Shown here: positions 23,596 to 32,115 of the stretch, in pieces | Layout of the letters: each line of letters opens with the position of its first letter | Position numbering within the stretch: the first letter of the stretch is position 1 | DNA from: Desulfonatronovibrio sp. | GTDB taxonomy: Bacteria; Desulfobacterota; Desulfovibrionia; Desulfovibrionales; Desulfonatronovibrionaceae | DNA length: 33,918 bases | Reading direction: 5' to 3' | NCBI GenBank assembly: GCA_003566455.1 | Contig: PXDF01000088.1 | Coordinates: forward strand, 1 to 33,918 | Notes under the pieces: model-generated | What the model was told of the DNA's origin: nothing | The model's database searches: none | Seen by the model: the letters and a program-made list of their open reading frames with translations, nothing else | Position numbers and translations under genes: made by a program

Positions 23596-24519
23596 ATGCC
23601 ATTGACTTCACCCAAAGAAATGTTCGAGGGGGCTTACCATAACGGTTATGCCATCGGCGCGTTCAATGTTAACAATATGGAAATCGTCCAGGGGATTATT
23701 CAAGCCGGCGAGGCAGAACAATCCCCCCTGATTCTTCAGGTTTCAGCCGGCGCCAGAAAATACGCCGGTCAGAGATATATTATCAAGCTTATGGAGGCCG
23801 CCCTGGAAGAAGCTGATCTGCCGATTGTTCTGCACCTGGATCATGGGCAGAATTTTGAGATCTGCAAAGAAGTGATCAATGGAGGATTCACATCGGTCAT
23901 GATTGACGGATCACATCTGCCATTTGAGGAAAATATAGCTCTGACCAGACAGGTGGTGGACTATGCTCACGGCAGGGGAGTCTGGGTTGAGGCAGAACTT
24001 GGCCGTCTGGCAGGGGTGGAAGACGAGGTGAGTTCAGAGGAAAATGTTTACACTGATCCTGATGAGGCTGTAGAGTTTGTGGAGCGGACTGGCTGCGATT
24101 CCCTGGCCATCGCCATCGGCACCAGTCATGGGGCCTACAAATTCAAGGGCAAGCCCCAGCTTGACTTTGAACGTCTGGAAAAGATTACTTCAATGCTGCC
24201 CGGCTATCCTTTAGTGCTTCATGGAGCGTCTTCAGTTCTGCCTGAATTCGTCAAAATGGCCAACCAGTATGGAGGTAATGTGGCTGACGCCAGGGGGGTG
24301 CCTGAGGATTTCCTGCGCAAGGCAGCCCGGTCCGGGGTTTGTAAAATCAATATTGACACTGATATCCGACTGGCCATGACCGCGGTTATCCGCAAATTCT
24401 TCAGGGAACATCCTGAAGAGTTTGATCCCCGAAAGTATCTGGGACCAGCGAGGCAGGCAGTCAAAGAAATGGTCCAGCACAAAATCAGGAATGTATTGGG
24501 TTCATCCAATAAAATATAA
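23596..24519 (+). CDS. fba: Class II fructose-bisphosphate aldolase
   Basis: Zinc enzyme joining glyceraldehyde-3-phosphate and dihydroxyacetone phosphate (or the reverse) in gluconeogenesis/glycolysis. 307 residues, as in the FbaA-like (class IIB) branch. Seen: GAFNVNN near 19-25, HLDHGQNFE near 80-88 (catalytic Asp and zinc His), GFTSVMIDGSHLPFEEN near 97-113, VEAELG near 132-137, GTSHGAYKF near 178-186, LHGASSV near 208-214 and CKINIDTDIR near 247-256. AAGGAGG precedes the ATG. It is followed by gap after 21 bases. GatY/KbaY-type tagatose aldolase is less likely in this context. Confidence 0.92.
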   Translation: MPLTSPKEMFEGAYHNGYAIGAFNVNNMEIVQGIIQAGEAEQSPLILQVSAGARKYAGQRYIIKLMEAALEEADLPIVLHLDHGQNFEICKEVINGGFTSVMIDGSHLPFEENIALTRQVVDYAHGRGVWVEAELGRLAGVEDEVSSEENVYTDPDEAVEFVERTGCDSLAIAIGTSHGAYKFKGKPQLDFERLEKITSMLPGYPLVLHGASSVLPEFVKMANQYGGNVADARGVPEDFLRKAARSGVCKINIDTDIRLAMTAVIRKFFREHPEEFDPRKYLGPARQAVKEMVQHKIRNVLGSSNKI

Positions 24520-24540
24520 CCTAGGCCAAAGGAGTTTTCG

Positions 24541-25545
24541 ATGTCCATTAAAATCGGCATGAATGGTTTCGGCAGAATAGGCAGGTACATGGCCAGACTT
24601 TTGTCTTCCACTCCGGATATGGAATTGGCAGTTGTCAATGCCAGAGCTGACAATGAACAGCTGGCTCATCTGCTCCAGTATGATTCAGTTCACGGAACTT
24701 TTTCAAAAAAGATCAGCGCGTTTGACCAGGGCTTTGAAATAGACGGGAAAAAAATCCAGGTCACCAGAAAAGCTCCTGGTGAGTGGATTTGGGGAGATTT
24801 TGAAGTGGATATGGTCCTGGAAACTACAGGAAAATTCACTGACCGCGAGAGTTGTGAAAAACATCTGAACCTTGGCGCTGGCAAAGTACTAATCAGCGCT
24901 CCTGGTAAAAATCCCGATGCCACCATTGTCATGGGAGTTAATGATTCTTCACTTAAACCCCAGGACAGAATCATATCCAACGCGTCCTGCACTACAAATT
25001 GTCTGGCTCCGGTGGCCAGGGTCATCTTTGACAATTTTGGATTCAAACACGGGCTTATGACCACCATACACGCCTATACCATGAGCCAGCGCATCCTGGA
25101 CGGCACCCATAAGGATATTCGACGGGCAAGAGCCGCGGCCATGTCCATGATACCTACAACAACCGGTGCAGCCAGAGCTGTAACCCAGGTTATCCCTGAG
25201 CTTGAGGGCAAGCTTGATGGAATGGCTATCCGGGTCCCCACTCCCAATGTCTCTCTGGTGGACCTGGTGGTTGAAACCGAAAACAGGACCACGGCCCAGG
25301 AGGTAAACAAGGCTCTGAAGACAGCTTCTGAAGGACCAATGAAAGGACCCCTGGGATATACTGAAAAACCCCTGGTTTCTGTGGATTATAACGGGAGCAT
25401 CCATGGAGGGGTGGTTGACGCCCTGTCCACCACCGTAATGGATGGAACAATGGTCAAGCTGATTGTCTGGTATGATAACGAGGCAGGATTCTGCAACCAG
25501 CTCCTGAGGCTCATGCGCAAAGTTATTGCCATGCAGGACAATTAA
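24541..25545 (+). CDS. gap: Glyceraldehyde-3-phosphate dehydrogenase, GapB-like coenzyme site
   Basis: Tetrameric dehydrogenase interconverting glyceraldehyde-3-phosphate and 1,3-bisphosphoglycerate. 334 residues. Rossmann start GMNGFGRIGR, catalytic Cys150 (SNASCTTNC) and His177 (TTIHAYT), the anion-binding TGAARAV and RVPTPNVSLVDL are intact. The residue that normally binds the NAD ribose (Asp in the ND pair after strand 2) is Ala34 in VVNARADNEQ, as in the NADP-preferring gluconeogenic GapB of Bacillus. Together with the flanking aldolase this suggests a biosynthetic direction. AAAGGAG precedes the ATG. A terminator lies 86 bases after the stop. Confidence 0.93.
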   Translation: MSIKIGMNGFGRIGRYMARLLSSTPDMELAVVNARADNEQLAHLLQYDSVHGTFSKKISAFDQGFEIDGKKIQVTRKAPGEWIWGDFEVDMVLETTGKFTDRESCEKHLNLGAGKVLISAPGKNPDATIVMGVNDSSLKPQDRIISNASCTTNCLAPVARVIFDNFGFKHGLMTTIHAYTMSQRILDGTHKDIRRARAAAMSMIPTTTGAARAVTQVIPELEGKLDGMAIRVPTPNVSLVDLVVETENRTTAQEVNKALKTASEGPMKGPLGYTEKPLVSVDYNGSIHGGVVDALSTTVMDGTMVKLIVWYDNEAGFCNQLLRLMRKVIAMQDN

Positions 25546-25630
25546 CAGATCTTAACGCCAGAAGCAGAATGTGCATTACTATTTAATACTATAGACAAAT
25601 CCGCCCTGTCAGTATAACAAGACTTTATCC

Positions 25631-25672
25631 ACGCCCTTCCATGACGCTCAGATCCGGAAGGGCGTTCTTCTT
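25631..25672 (+). terminator. Rho-independent terminator after gap
   Basis: Perfect 10-base stem, ACGCCCTTCC against GGAAGGGCGT, with a 15-base loop and a T-rich tail (TCTTCTT). It closes the kor-surE-fba-gap run. Confidence 0.75.
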
Positions 25673-25893
25673 GAACAACAGCCCGGATCAACAGTCTTTC
25701 CACCTCCTTTTAAAACACCAGGGTTGTTGATTCATTGGCCAGGATATTAACTCCGCTTTTCAGAAGAAATTGGACTTTTATTTGAGTATCCAGCAGGTTC
25801 AAAACATTATCTCCAGGCTATTGATTTACGATCTAACACCTGTATCTATTGACATTATCTACAATGATATTCGGGTTTTTAATGAAAAATATC

Positions 25894-25923
25894 TTGACTT
25901 AAGTATCAGTTTCAGGCTTTAAA
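25894..25923 (+). promoter_or_regulatory. Possible sigma-70 promoter for the TAXI gene
   Basis: TTGACT at 25894-25899 and TTTAAA at 25918-25923 are separated by 18 bases; the ATG lies about 57 bases further. Five of six bases of the -35 and about four of six of the -10 fit the consensus. Confidence 0.4.
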
Positions 25924-25979
25924 TAGGTATACAGCAAAGTGCTTTCGACAATTATTTACAACGACTTTAGGAGGTCAAA

Positions 25980-26972
25980 ATGAAAAAAGGGAGTTTGATT
26001 TTTTTGCTGGCCGGGTTTCTGGCTGTCTTTTTCTGCATGAGCTTTGAAAAGGCTGACGCTCAAAGAAAAGCTTTTCTCGCCTTTGGTGGAGGCCCGACCG
26101 GTGGAACTTTTAACTATTTTGCCAATGGGATGGCAATATATCTTGGCAGGCATATTCCCAATCTTGATATGTCCTCCGAAGGTTCAGGAGGTTCAGGTGA
26201 AAACTTGAGAAGAATCAACGCCGGGCAGATCGATTACGGCATTGTTTATTCTGGAGATGCTTTCCTTGGCAGACGCGGTGAGTTGCCCAATGATACAACA
26301 AAATATGATAAAGTTATGACAGTAGCTTATCTTTACGGGGCACCAGCCCAATTGGTGGTCAGAGCCGGGGACAACATAACCTCAGCCAAGCAGCTGGCCG
26401 GTAAAAGGGTTGCCGTGGGCAACGCCGGATCCGGGGCCGCTCTTTCAGCTGAAAGATTCTTCAGGCACATCGGGATCTGGGATGAAATGACCCCTCAATT
26501 TCTGGGCTATTCTCCAGCAGCATCAGCCTTCAGAGATGGACACATAGATGCTTTCTGGGTTCTTGTGGGCTATCCCAATGCCTCAGTAATTGAAGCCGCC
26601 ACTCAGAGCAGGATCAGCCTTGTTGATGTTCATAAGGATGCCCTGGAAACCGGCTTTTATGATGAATATCCCTTTTATGCCAAAGTCACCATTCCCGGCG
26701 GAACCTACCGCAATGTGGATAACCCAGTTGACACCTTCCAGGATTCCACTTTCTGGTGCGCCGGATCAGGTGTGGATGAAGATATTGTATATGAATCAGT
26801 CAAAACCATTTTCTCACCTGCAGGACTGCAGCATATGCTCACTGCTCATGGAGCAGCCCGGGAAATGAGCATAGAAAACGGCCTCACCGGAGCATCCGTG
26901 CCTATTCATCCCGGAGCCTATCGCTTCTGGACGGAGCAGGGACTGGATATTCCCGAAGAATTAAAACCATAA
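25980..26972 (+). CDS. TAXI-family TRAP transporter solute-binding protein
   Basis: Periplasmic binding protein of the TAXI type that delivers its ligand to a fused TRAP permease. 330 residues. A signal peptide is clear (KK, hydrophobic 6-22, cleavage near KADA-QRK). Family signatures: GGGPTGGTFNYFANGMA near 37-53, GSGGSGENLRRINAGQIDYGIV near 63-84 (kept short here), GKRVAVGNAGSGA near 140-152 and LGYSPAASAFRDG near 178-190. Ligand unknown; glutamate and 2-oxoglutarate are known for some relatives. TAGGAGGT precedes the ATG. It ends with its own strong terminator before the permease gene. Confidence 0.92.
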   Translation: MKKGSLIFLLAGFLAVFFCMSFEKADAQRKAFLAFGGGPTGGTFNYFANGMAIYLGRHIPNLDMSSEGSGGSGENLRRINAGQIDYGIVYSGDAFLGRRGELPNDTTKYDKVMTVAYLYGAPAQLVVRAGDNITSAKQLAGKRVAVGNAGSGAALSAERFFRHIGIWDEMTPQFLGYSPAASAFRDGHIDAFWVLVGYPNASVIEAATQSRISLVDVHKDALETGFYDEYPFYAKVTIPGGTYRNVDNPVDTFQDSTFWCAGSGVDEDIVYESVKTIFSPAGLQHMLTAHGAAREMSIENGLTGASVPIHPGAYRFWTEQGLDIPEELKP

Positions 26973-26981
26973 TATCTGATT

Positions 26982-27020
26982 GGAGAACCGGATTTAAAAT
27001 CCGGTTCTCCTTTTTTTTTT
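26982..27020 (+). terminator. Strong Rho-independent terminator after the TAXI gene
   Basis: Perfect inverted repeat GGAGAACCGGATTT / AAATCCGGTTCTCC followed by ten Ts, nine bases after the stop. Readthrough to the permease gene would be partial at best. Confidence 0.92.
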
Positions 27021-27268
27021 GGAATTTTTATTGTTGAACATCTGGCTGGTAGTTCCTTTGAAACCTTTTAGTCACTTGAAACCAAGCCTGATGAACTTCT
27101 TATTTCTTCCCTGGATATCATTTTTTTCCTGATATTTTTTTGGATACATGAAGTCCTTCACAAAAAATAACCCGCTGAATCATTCCCGCTTGAGGGGTGT
27201 ATCATCACCTGTTAAATAATTTTTTTGATCTTAATGAACAAATTTCAAACAAAATGGTGGTAAAATAG

Positions 27269-29227
27269 ATGGTTGAGAAGGATCAGATTAAAGTCGAAGA
27301 AAGTGAAGAGCTGAAAAAAATCCAGGCCAAGGAATCCAAGTTCGGCCGGAGACTTTCTCCTTTCTGGTTTACTGTTGTTTCCCTGCTCGGTGCAGCAATG
27401 GTCTTTTTTTACATGTACTCAGCTGGAGTTCAGCCATTCAATGATCAGTATCACCGTGGCGCTTATGTGCTACTGACCTATGTAATGATCTTTATTTCTT
27501 TCCCATTCTGGTCCAGATCCAGCCATAAAAGACCAACAATCGTTGACATAATCCTGGCCATGGCCTCAATTTTCGTGGTGGGCTACTGGATCACGGAATT
27601 CGAGAATCTCAATTACCGGATGGGAGCGGAAACCCAGATGGATATCTGGATCAGCATTGTGGGAATCATCCTTTCCCTGGAAGTAAGCCGGAGAGTGCTG
27701 GGCTGGTCAATCACTATTGTGGGAGCGGCCTTTCTTATCTTTGGTTATTTTGGGCCATACATGCCGGGACCTATCGCTCACAGAGGATTTGACGTCGAAA
27801 GGCTGGCCAGTTTTATTTTTCTTACCCAGGACGGCGTATTTGGAGTGATGTGCAACGTTCTGGTTACCTATGTCATCATATTTATTTTCTTTGGCTCTTT
27901 TTTGCAGCAATCAGGTGTAGGCAGGTTTTTTATTGACTGGCCCATGGCTCTGGCCGGCAAAAGCCTTGGGGGTCCGGCCAAGGTTTCCGTTGTTGCCTCT
28001 GGATTTTTTGGTTCAGTATCAGGCTCTGCCATTGCCAATACAGTATCAACAGGATCATTTACCATCCCTTTGATGAAAAGAGCCGGTTTCCGGCCACATG
28101 TGGCCGGAGCCATTGAACCTGCCGCGTCCATCGGAGGCATGTTCATGCCCCCCATTATGGGGGCGGGCGGCTTTTTAATGGCTGAAATGACCAACACGCC
28201 CTACGTTCATATCATGGCCATTGCTGTATTCCCGGCTCTGCTATATTTTCTTTCGGTTTTTGTCATGATCCACTTTGAGGCCAAAAAGCTCAATATCCGT
28301 GGTCTGGATCTGGAGGGACAGCCAAGGGCCAGGGAAGTGTTCAAGCAGCATTGGTTCAAGGCCATGCCTCTGGTAATTATAGTTCTTATGATGCTTTTTG
28401 GCTATTCTCCTGGTATGGCCGCTTTCTGGGCCACCTTGTCCTGTGTCGTTATCAGCTGGGTTGACAAGGAGTACAGGATGGGGCCCAAGGAAGTCTGGAG
28501 GGCAATGGTTGTCGGCTCGCGCAATACCCTGGTTATCGGGGCTACTGTGGGTGTAATTGGAATAATTGTGGGCACCATTTCCCTGACCGGGATTGGGCTG
28601 AAATTTTCCGATCTGATTATATCTTTTTCCGGTGGCAATCTCCTGTTAGCAATCATTCTGATCGCAGTGGCCTCTCTTGCCCTGGGCATGGGCGTTCCAG
28701 TAACAGCCTCCTATCTGATTGTGGCTGTTTTGGCTGTTCCGGCCCTGCATGAACTTGGTGTGAGCCTGATAGCAGCCCATATGATAGTTTACTGGTTCAG
28801 CCAGAATTCAAACGTAACTCCTCCGGTCTGCGTGGCTGCCTATGCAGGAGCTGCCATTGCCGGGTCAGATCCCTGGAAAACAGGATGGACAGCTCTGAAA
28901 TTTTCTAAACTCATATATGTGGTCCCTTTTTTGTTCGCTTATGAACCAGCCATGGTTCTTGACGCAAGCATTCAGGAAATCGCCATGGTCTATTTTGCCG
29001 CCACTATCGGGACCATTGCTTTTTCCGCGTGGTCCATGTTTTACCTGTTGCGAAAAACAACAATTGTTGAATGGGTGATCTTTGGTGCTGGAACATACCT
29101 GTGCTTCAGTCCTGACCTTGTTAAAGACTTTATAGGGATAAGTCTTGTGGGGCTGGTTCTCCTTAATCAATATAGAAAAAACAAGAGAGATCAGAAAAGG
29201 CTTTCCCCCCTTATACCGCCGGCATGA
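27269..29227 (+). CDS. TRAP transporter fused permease (4TM/12TM)
   Basis: Inner-membrane permease in which the small (DctQ-like) and large (DctM-like) parts are one chain, 652 residues, as in TAXI systems. A polar N-terminal 30 residues are followed by about 16-17 hydrophobic segments. Landmarks: GFFGSVSGSAIANTVSTGSF near 245-265 and MFMPPIMGAGGFLMAEM near 292-308 (conserved DctM loops), and ALGMGVPVTASYLIVA near 475-490. The uptake is driven by sodium or proton gradient (known for the family). It starts 249 bases after the TAXI terminator and thus may have its own promoter; GGTGGT precedes the ATG by nine bases. Confidence 0.92.
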   Translation: MVEKDQIKVEESEELKKIQAKESKFGRRLSPFWFTVVSLLGAAMVFFYMYSAGVQPFNDQYHRGAYVLLTYVMIFISFPFWSRSSHKRPTIVDIILAMASIFVVGYWITEFENLNYRMGAETQMDIWISIVGIILSLEVSRRVLGWSITIVGAAFLIFGYFGPYMPGPIAHRGFDVERLASFIFLTQDGVFGVMCNVLVTYVIIFIFFGSFLQQSGVGRFFIDWPMALAGKSLGGPAKVSVVASGFFGSVSGSAIANTVSTGSFTIPLMKRAGFRPHVAGAIEPAASIGGMFMPPIMGAGGFLMAEMTNTPYVHIMAIAVFPALLYFLSVFVMIHFEAKKLNIRGLDLEGQPRAREVFKQHWFKAMPLVIIVLMMLFGYSPGMAAFWATLSCVVISWVDKEYRMGPKEVWRAMVVGSRNTLVIGATVGVIGIIVGTISLTGIGLKFSDLIISFSGGNLLLAIILIAVASLALGMGVPVTASYLIVAVLAVPALHELGVSLIAAHMIVYWFSQNSNVTPPVCVAAYAGAAIAGSDPWKTGWTALKFSKLIYVVPFLFAYEPAMVLDASIQEIAMVYFAATIGTIAFSAWSMFYLLRKTTIVEWVIFGAGTYLCFSPDLVKDFIGISLVGLVLLNQYRKNKRDQKRLSPLIPPA

Positions 29228-29365
29228 ACCATGATCATGCATATTTTGTGAAAGACAGGAGTTAATCTTTTTTCCAGAAAAGGGCCTTTACAAATTATTA
29301 ACCGGGTACTAATCAAAACTATTGAATTTCGTTTTTTGCATCTCTGTTAACCAATTGGAGCGGGC

Positions 29366-30415
29366 ATGATTGCTTACACCATATATTTGCCTCAAATCAA
29401 AGGACTTTTGAAAAAGTGGGCCCTTGAACTCAATATCTATGTGCCCACCATGGTTGAAAAAGGATTTTTCGAATTTCGTCCCTGGAATGACCAGGTTGAA
29501 ATCGCCTGGGATTATGATCTTTGTTATACCACTTTGAAAAAATTCATCTTGCCTCCCAGGGAAAATATCATCTTTTTTGACATGAAAAAATATTCAGCCA
29601 GTCCGGTGACAGAGGCTCCAAAACAGCTTCTGTTCGGGGTGCATCCATATGACATAAAGGCCATCAACCAGCTGGACCAGCTGATGGAAATGGACAGTCC
29701 TGATGTAAATTACCAGGCCAGAAGGGATAACACCATTATTTTCGGTCTGGAACCTGTCCACGTTGCTGAAACCGCTTTCTGGTCAAGCATGAACGCTTCC
29801 AAGGTAGACCTTGGCTATGATCTGTACTGGACCAGAATAAGCCCGGGTGCTTTTTTTGTTCAGGTGGGTTCAGCCAGGGGTGAAGAAATGCTGAAGGTGG
29901 AAGGTCCTGTGGAAAAATCCAACTTTACCCAGAAAGAAGCCGCCAGAAGGGCTCATCTCAAGATCCTGGCTGAAGCTGAAAAACAGACCTTGAAATTTGA
30001 CTGGAGCAGAACTCCGGAACTGGTGAACAAGTTTTTCAACAACCGGACATTCTGGAGGGAAAAAGCCAAAACCTGCCTTTCCTGCGGCTCTTGCAACCTG
30101 GTCTGTCCCACCTGCTACTGTTTTGACATTCAGGAAGAAGCGGATGACCTGCTTCAAAAAGGAAGGCGATACAGGCAATGGGACGGCTGTATGCTTAGAG
30201 GATTTGCAGAAATAGCAGGAGGACACAACTTCAGGGATAATGCCTGGGAAAGGTACAGGCACAGGTATATGCGCAAGGGAAAGTATATTTTTGATAAACT
30301 GGGCGAGCTTGGATGCATTGGGTGTGGAAGATGCGTCAAAGCCTGTACCGCAGGCATAGCCAACCCCAGGAAAGTATATAATGAAATCTGGGAGGCCATA
30401 AAGAATGAAATCTGA
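29366..30415 (+). CDS. hydB: Sulfhydrogenase-type hydrogenase beta subunit (Fe-S)
   Basis: Electron-transfer subunit of a cytoplasmic four-part [NiFe] hydrogenase of the HydBGDA (group 3b-like) type. 349 residues. Two [4Fe-4S] sites: Cys237, 240, 243, 247 (CLSCGSCNLVCPTC) and Cys317, 320, 323, 327 (CIGCGRCVKACTAG). The N-terminal 230 residues match the sulfhydrogenase beta domain pattern (FGVHPYDIKAINQLDQ). GGAG lies five bases before the ATG; a weak TTGAAT/TGTTAA pair (29322-29350) may be the promoter. Overlaps the next gene by 11 bases. The role is to join the FAD/NAD subunit to the small subunit. Confidence 0.88.
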   Translation: MIAYTIYLPQIKGLLKKWALELNIYVPTMVEKGFFEFRPWNDQVEIAWDYDLCYTTLKKFILPPRENIIFFDMKKYSASPVTEAPKQLLFGVHPYDIKAINQLDQLMEMDSPDVNYQARRDNTIIFGLEPVHVAETAFWSSMNASKVDLGYDLYWTRISPGAFFVQVGSARGEEMLKVEGPVEKSNFTQKEAARRAHLKILAEAEKQTLKFDWSRTPELVNKFFNNRTFWREKAKTCLSCGSCNLVCPTCYCFDIQEEADDLLQKGRRYRQWDGCMLRGFAEIAGGHNFRDNAWERYRHRYMRKGKYIFDKLGELGCIGCGRCVKACTAGIANPRKVYNEIWEAIKNEI

Positions 30416-31235
30416 TTTTTCTCCTTATGTGCCCAGATCGGCAACTCTAGTGTCAAAGCAAGAACTCAATGAGCTGGTGACATTGTTTGAATTCGCTCAG
30501 GACAGCGGCAAGCCCCTGGCTCACAGGCCAGGTCAGTTCATCCAGGTATCGGTTTATGGAGTCGGAGAAGCCCCTTTTTCAGTAAGTTCGCCGCCCAGAA
30601 CTGATCATAACAACTTTGAACTGGCGGTACGCAGGACAGGTTCTGTAACCAACGCGCTGCACGCGCTGGAAGTCGGCGCCAAGATAGGGATAAGGGGGCC
30701 ATACGGGTCATATTTTCCCATGCAGAAATTTGTTGGTCAGGATTTTCTTTTTGTGGCCGGCGGCCTCGGGTATATTCCCATAAGAAGCGTCCTGCATTAT
30801 ATGCTCAGACACAGGGATGAATTTGGACATATTACCCTTTTAGTAGGGACAAGAAATCCCAAAGAAAGAATATTCACTGACCAGCTGGCGGAAATAAGTA
30901 AGAGAAATGATCTTGAAGTCCTGGAAACCGTGGATACTCCGGACCATGGCTGGAAGGGAAATGTGGGGGTTATCACCACCCTTTTCCCCAAAATAAGCAT
31001 TAACCCCGAAACCACCAATGTGGCCACCATTGGACCGCCAGTGATGTACAGGTTCGTTATTCAGGAGTGCAGCAAGCTGGGCATACCCCAAAACAGGATA
31101 TTCGTGTCACTGGAAAGACGCATGAAATGCGGTCTTGGCAAATGCGGCCATTGCCAGATCAATGGCCTGAACTGCTGTTTGGATGGCCCTGTTTTCTGCT
31201 ATACTGACATAGCCGGACTTGGGGAAGCCCTTTAA
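30405..31235 (+). CDS. hydG: Hydrogenase gamma subunit, FAD/NAD(P)-binding reductase
   Basis: Flavoprotein that exchanges electrons with NAD(P)H. 276 residues. FAD site RPGQFIQVSV and GEAPFSVSS near 41-62; nucleotide-binding AGGLGYIPIRS near 118-128; C-terminal [2Fe-2S] loop with Cys242, 247, 250 and 257 or 258, followed by DGPVF. This is the PyrK/HydG layout. Overlaps hydB by 11 bases. It is separated from the small subunit by 112 bases filled with an octamer repeat array. Confidence 0.88.
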   Translation: MKSDFSPYVPRSATLVSKQELNELVTLFEFAQDSGKPLAHRPGQFIQVSVYGVGEAPFSVSSPPRTDHNNFELAVRRTGSVTNALHALEVGAKIGIRGPYGSYFPMQKFVGQDFLFVAGGLGYIPIRSVLHYMLRHRDEFGHITLLVGTRNPKERIFTDQLAEISKRNDLEVLETVDTPDHGWKGNVGVITTLFPKISINPETTNVATIGPPVMYRFVIQECSKLGIPQNRIFVSLERRMKCGLGKCGHCQINGLNCCLDGPVFCYTDIAGLGEAL

Positions 31236-31264
31236 TTCATAACTCAGTGACAATAGTTTCTACA

Positions 31265-31336
31265 CTGACCAGGTGATTCACCGATTCACTGACTAACTGA
31301 TTCACTGATTTACCGATTCACTGATTCACTGACTCA
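31265..31336. repeat. Octamer tandem array 1 (nine CTGATTCA-type units)
   Basis: Nine octamers in strict register: CTGACCAG, GTGATTCA, CCGATTCA, CTGACTAA, CTGATTCA, CTGATTTA, CCGATTCA, CTGATTCA, CTGACTCA. The last unit ends where the ribosome site of the small-subunit gene begins (AAGGAGG, 31336-31342). The same octamers make the longer array after the large-subunit gene. Confidence 0.95.
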
Positions 31337-31347
31337 AGGAGGCGGAA

Positions 31348-32088
31348 ATGCCCAATAAACCAAAAGTCGCTTTTTTTGATTTCGCAGGATGCGAAGGTGA
31401 TCAGCTTCAGGTGGCCAACCTTGAGGAAAGGCTTCTTGATCTTGTATCACATCTGGAAATTGTAAGATTTCGCGAAATCAAGACCATAAAGCAGGACAAT
31501 TATGATATAGCATTTGTTGAAGGATCCATCACCAGGCCTGAAGACGAACCCAGAATCAAAGAAATCAGAAGCAACGCCAAAATTCTTGTGGCCCTTGGTG
31601 CCTGCGCCACCATAGGCGGCATCAACTGCTTGAAAAACTTCATTAAGGAATCTGAATACAAGGCTACTGTTTACGGCAATTTTGGAAGATGGTATTCTAC
31701 TTACGCTGCCAGACCTCTGTCCGCGATTGTCAAAGTGGATATGGAAATACACGGGTGCCCCATTGACAGAAATGAATTTGCCAGGGCTGTAAAAGAGCTG
31801 CTTCTGGGCAAGATTTATTCCCCGCCTGACTATCCTGTATGCGTTGAATGTAAAATGGCAGGAAACATATGCAGATACGAGCAGGGCAAGCTCTGCCTTG
31901 GTATTGTGACCAGAGCGGGCTGTAACGCGTGTTGCGTTACTGAAGGCAGTGTCTGCTGGGGATGCCGCGGTCTGGCCCCTGACGCAAATATGGATGCCGC
32001 GGGACAGATAATGGATGAACATGGTTTTTCCTGGCTGGAAGCCCAGGATCACCTTAGACTGTATTTTGGATACAATAGCAGACTTTAA
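31348..32088 (+). CDS. hydD: [NiFe] hydrogenase small subunit with Asp at a proximal-cluster site
   Basis: Small (electron-relay) subunit, 246 residues, cytoplasmic (no Tat signal). It aligns by eye with HydD of sulfhydrogenases (AFVEGSI, LGACATIGG, HGCPID). The proximal [4Fe-4S] ligands expected are four cysteines; here Cys15, Cys86 and Cys137 are present but the second site, normally CxGC, reads CEGD: Asp18 (codon GAT). Cysteines 165, 168, 175, 183, 192, 195/196, 203 and 206 supply two further clusters. Asp as a proximal ligand is known in actinobacterial-type group 1h enzymes. The start is fixed by AAGGAGG, and it lies directly after the octamer array. Confidence 0.88.
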   Translation: MPNKPKVAFFDFAGCEGDQLQVANLEERLLDLVSHLEIVRFREIKTIKQDNYDIAFVEGSITRPEDEPRIKEIRSNAKILVALGACATIGGINCLKNFIKESEYKATVYGNFGRWYSTYAARPLSAIVKVDMEIHGCPIDRNEFARAVKELLLGKIYSPPDYPVCVECKMAGNICRYEQGKLCLGIVTRAGCNACCVTEGSVCWGCRGLAPDANMDAAGQIMDEHGFSWLEAQDHLRLYFGYNSRL

Positions 32089-32115
32089 TTCTGCCAGGGA
32101 ATTCCCGGAGACACT

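Larger units (their letters stand above)
25546..25979 (+). other. Non-coding region between gap and the TAXI gene
   Basis: About 430 bases. The first 130 hold the gap terminator. From 25673 to about 25890 the sequence is AT-rich with no open frame, repeat or RNA fold I can support. The last 90 bases carry a possible promoter (25894-25923) and the ribosome site TAGGAGGT of the TAXI gene. Confidence 0.6.
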
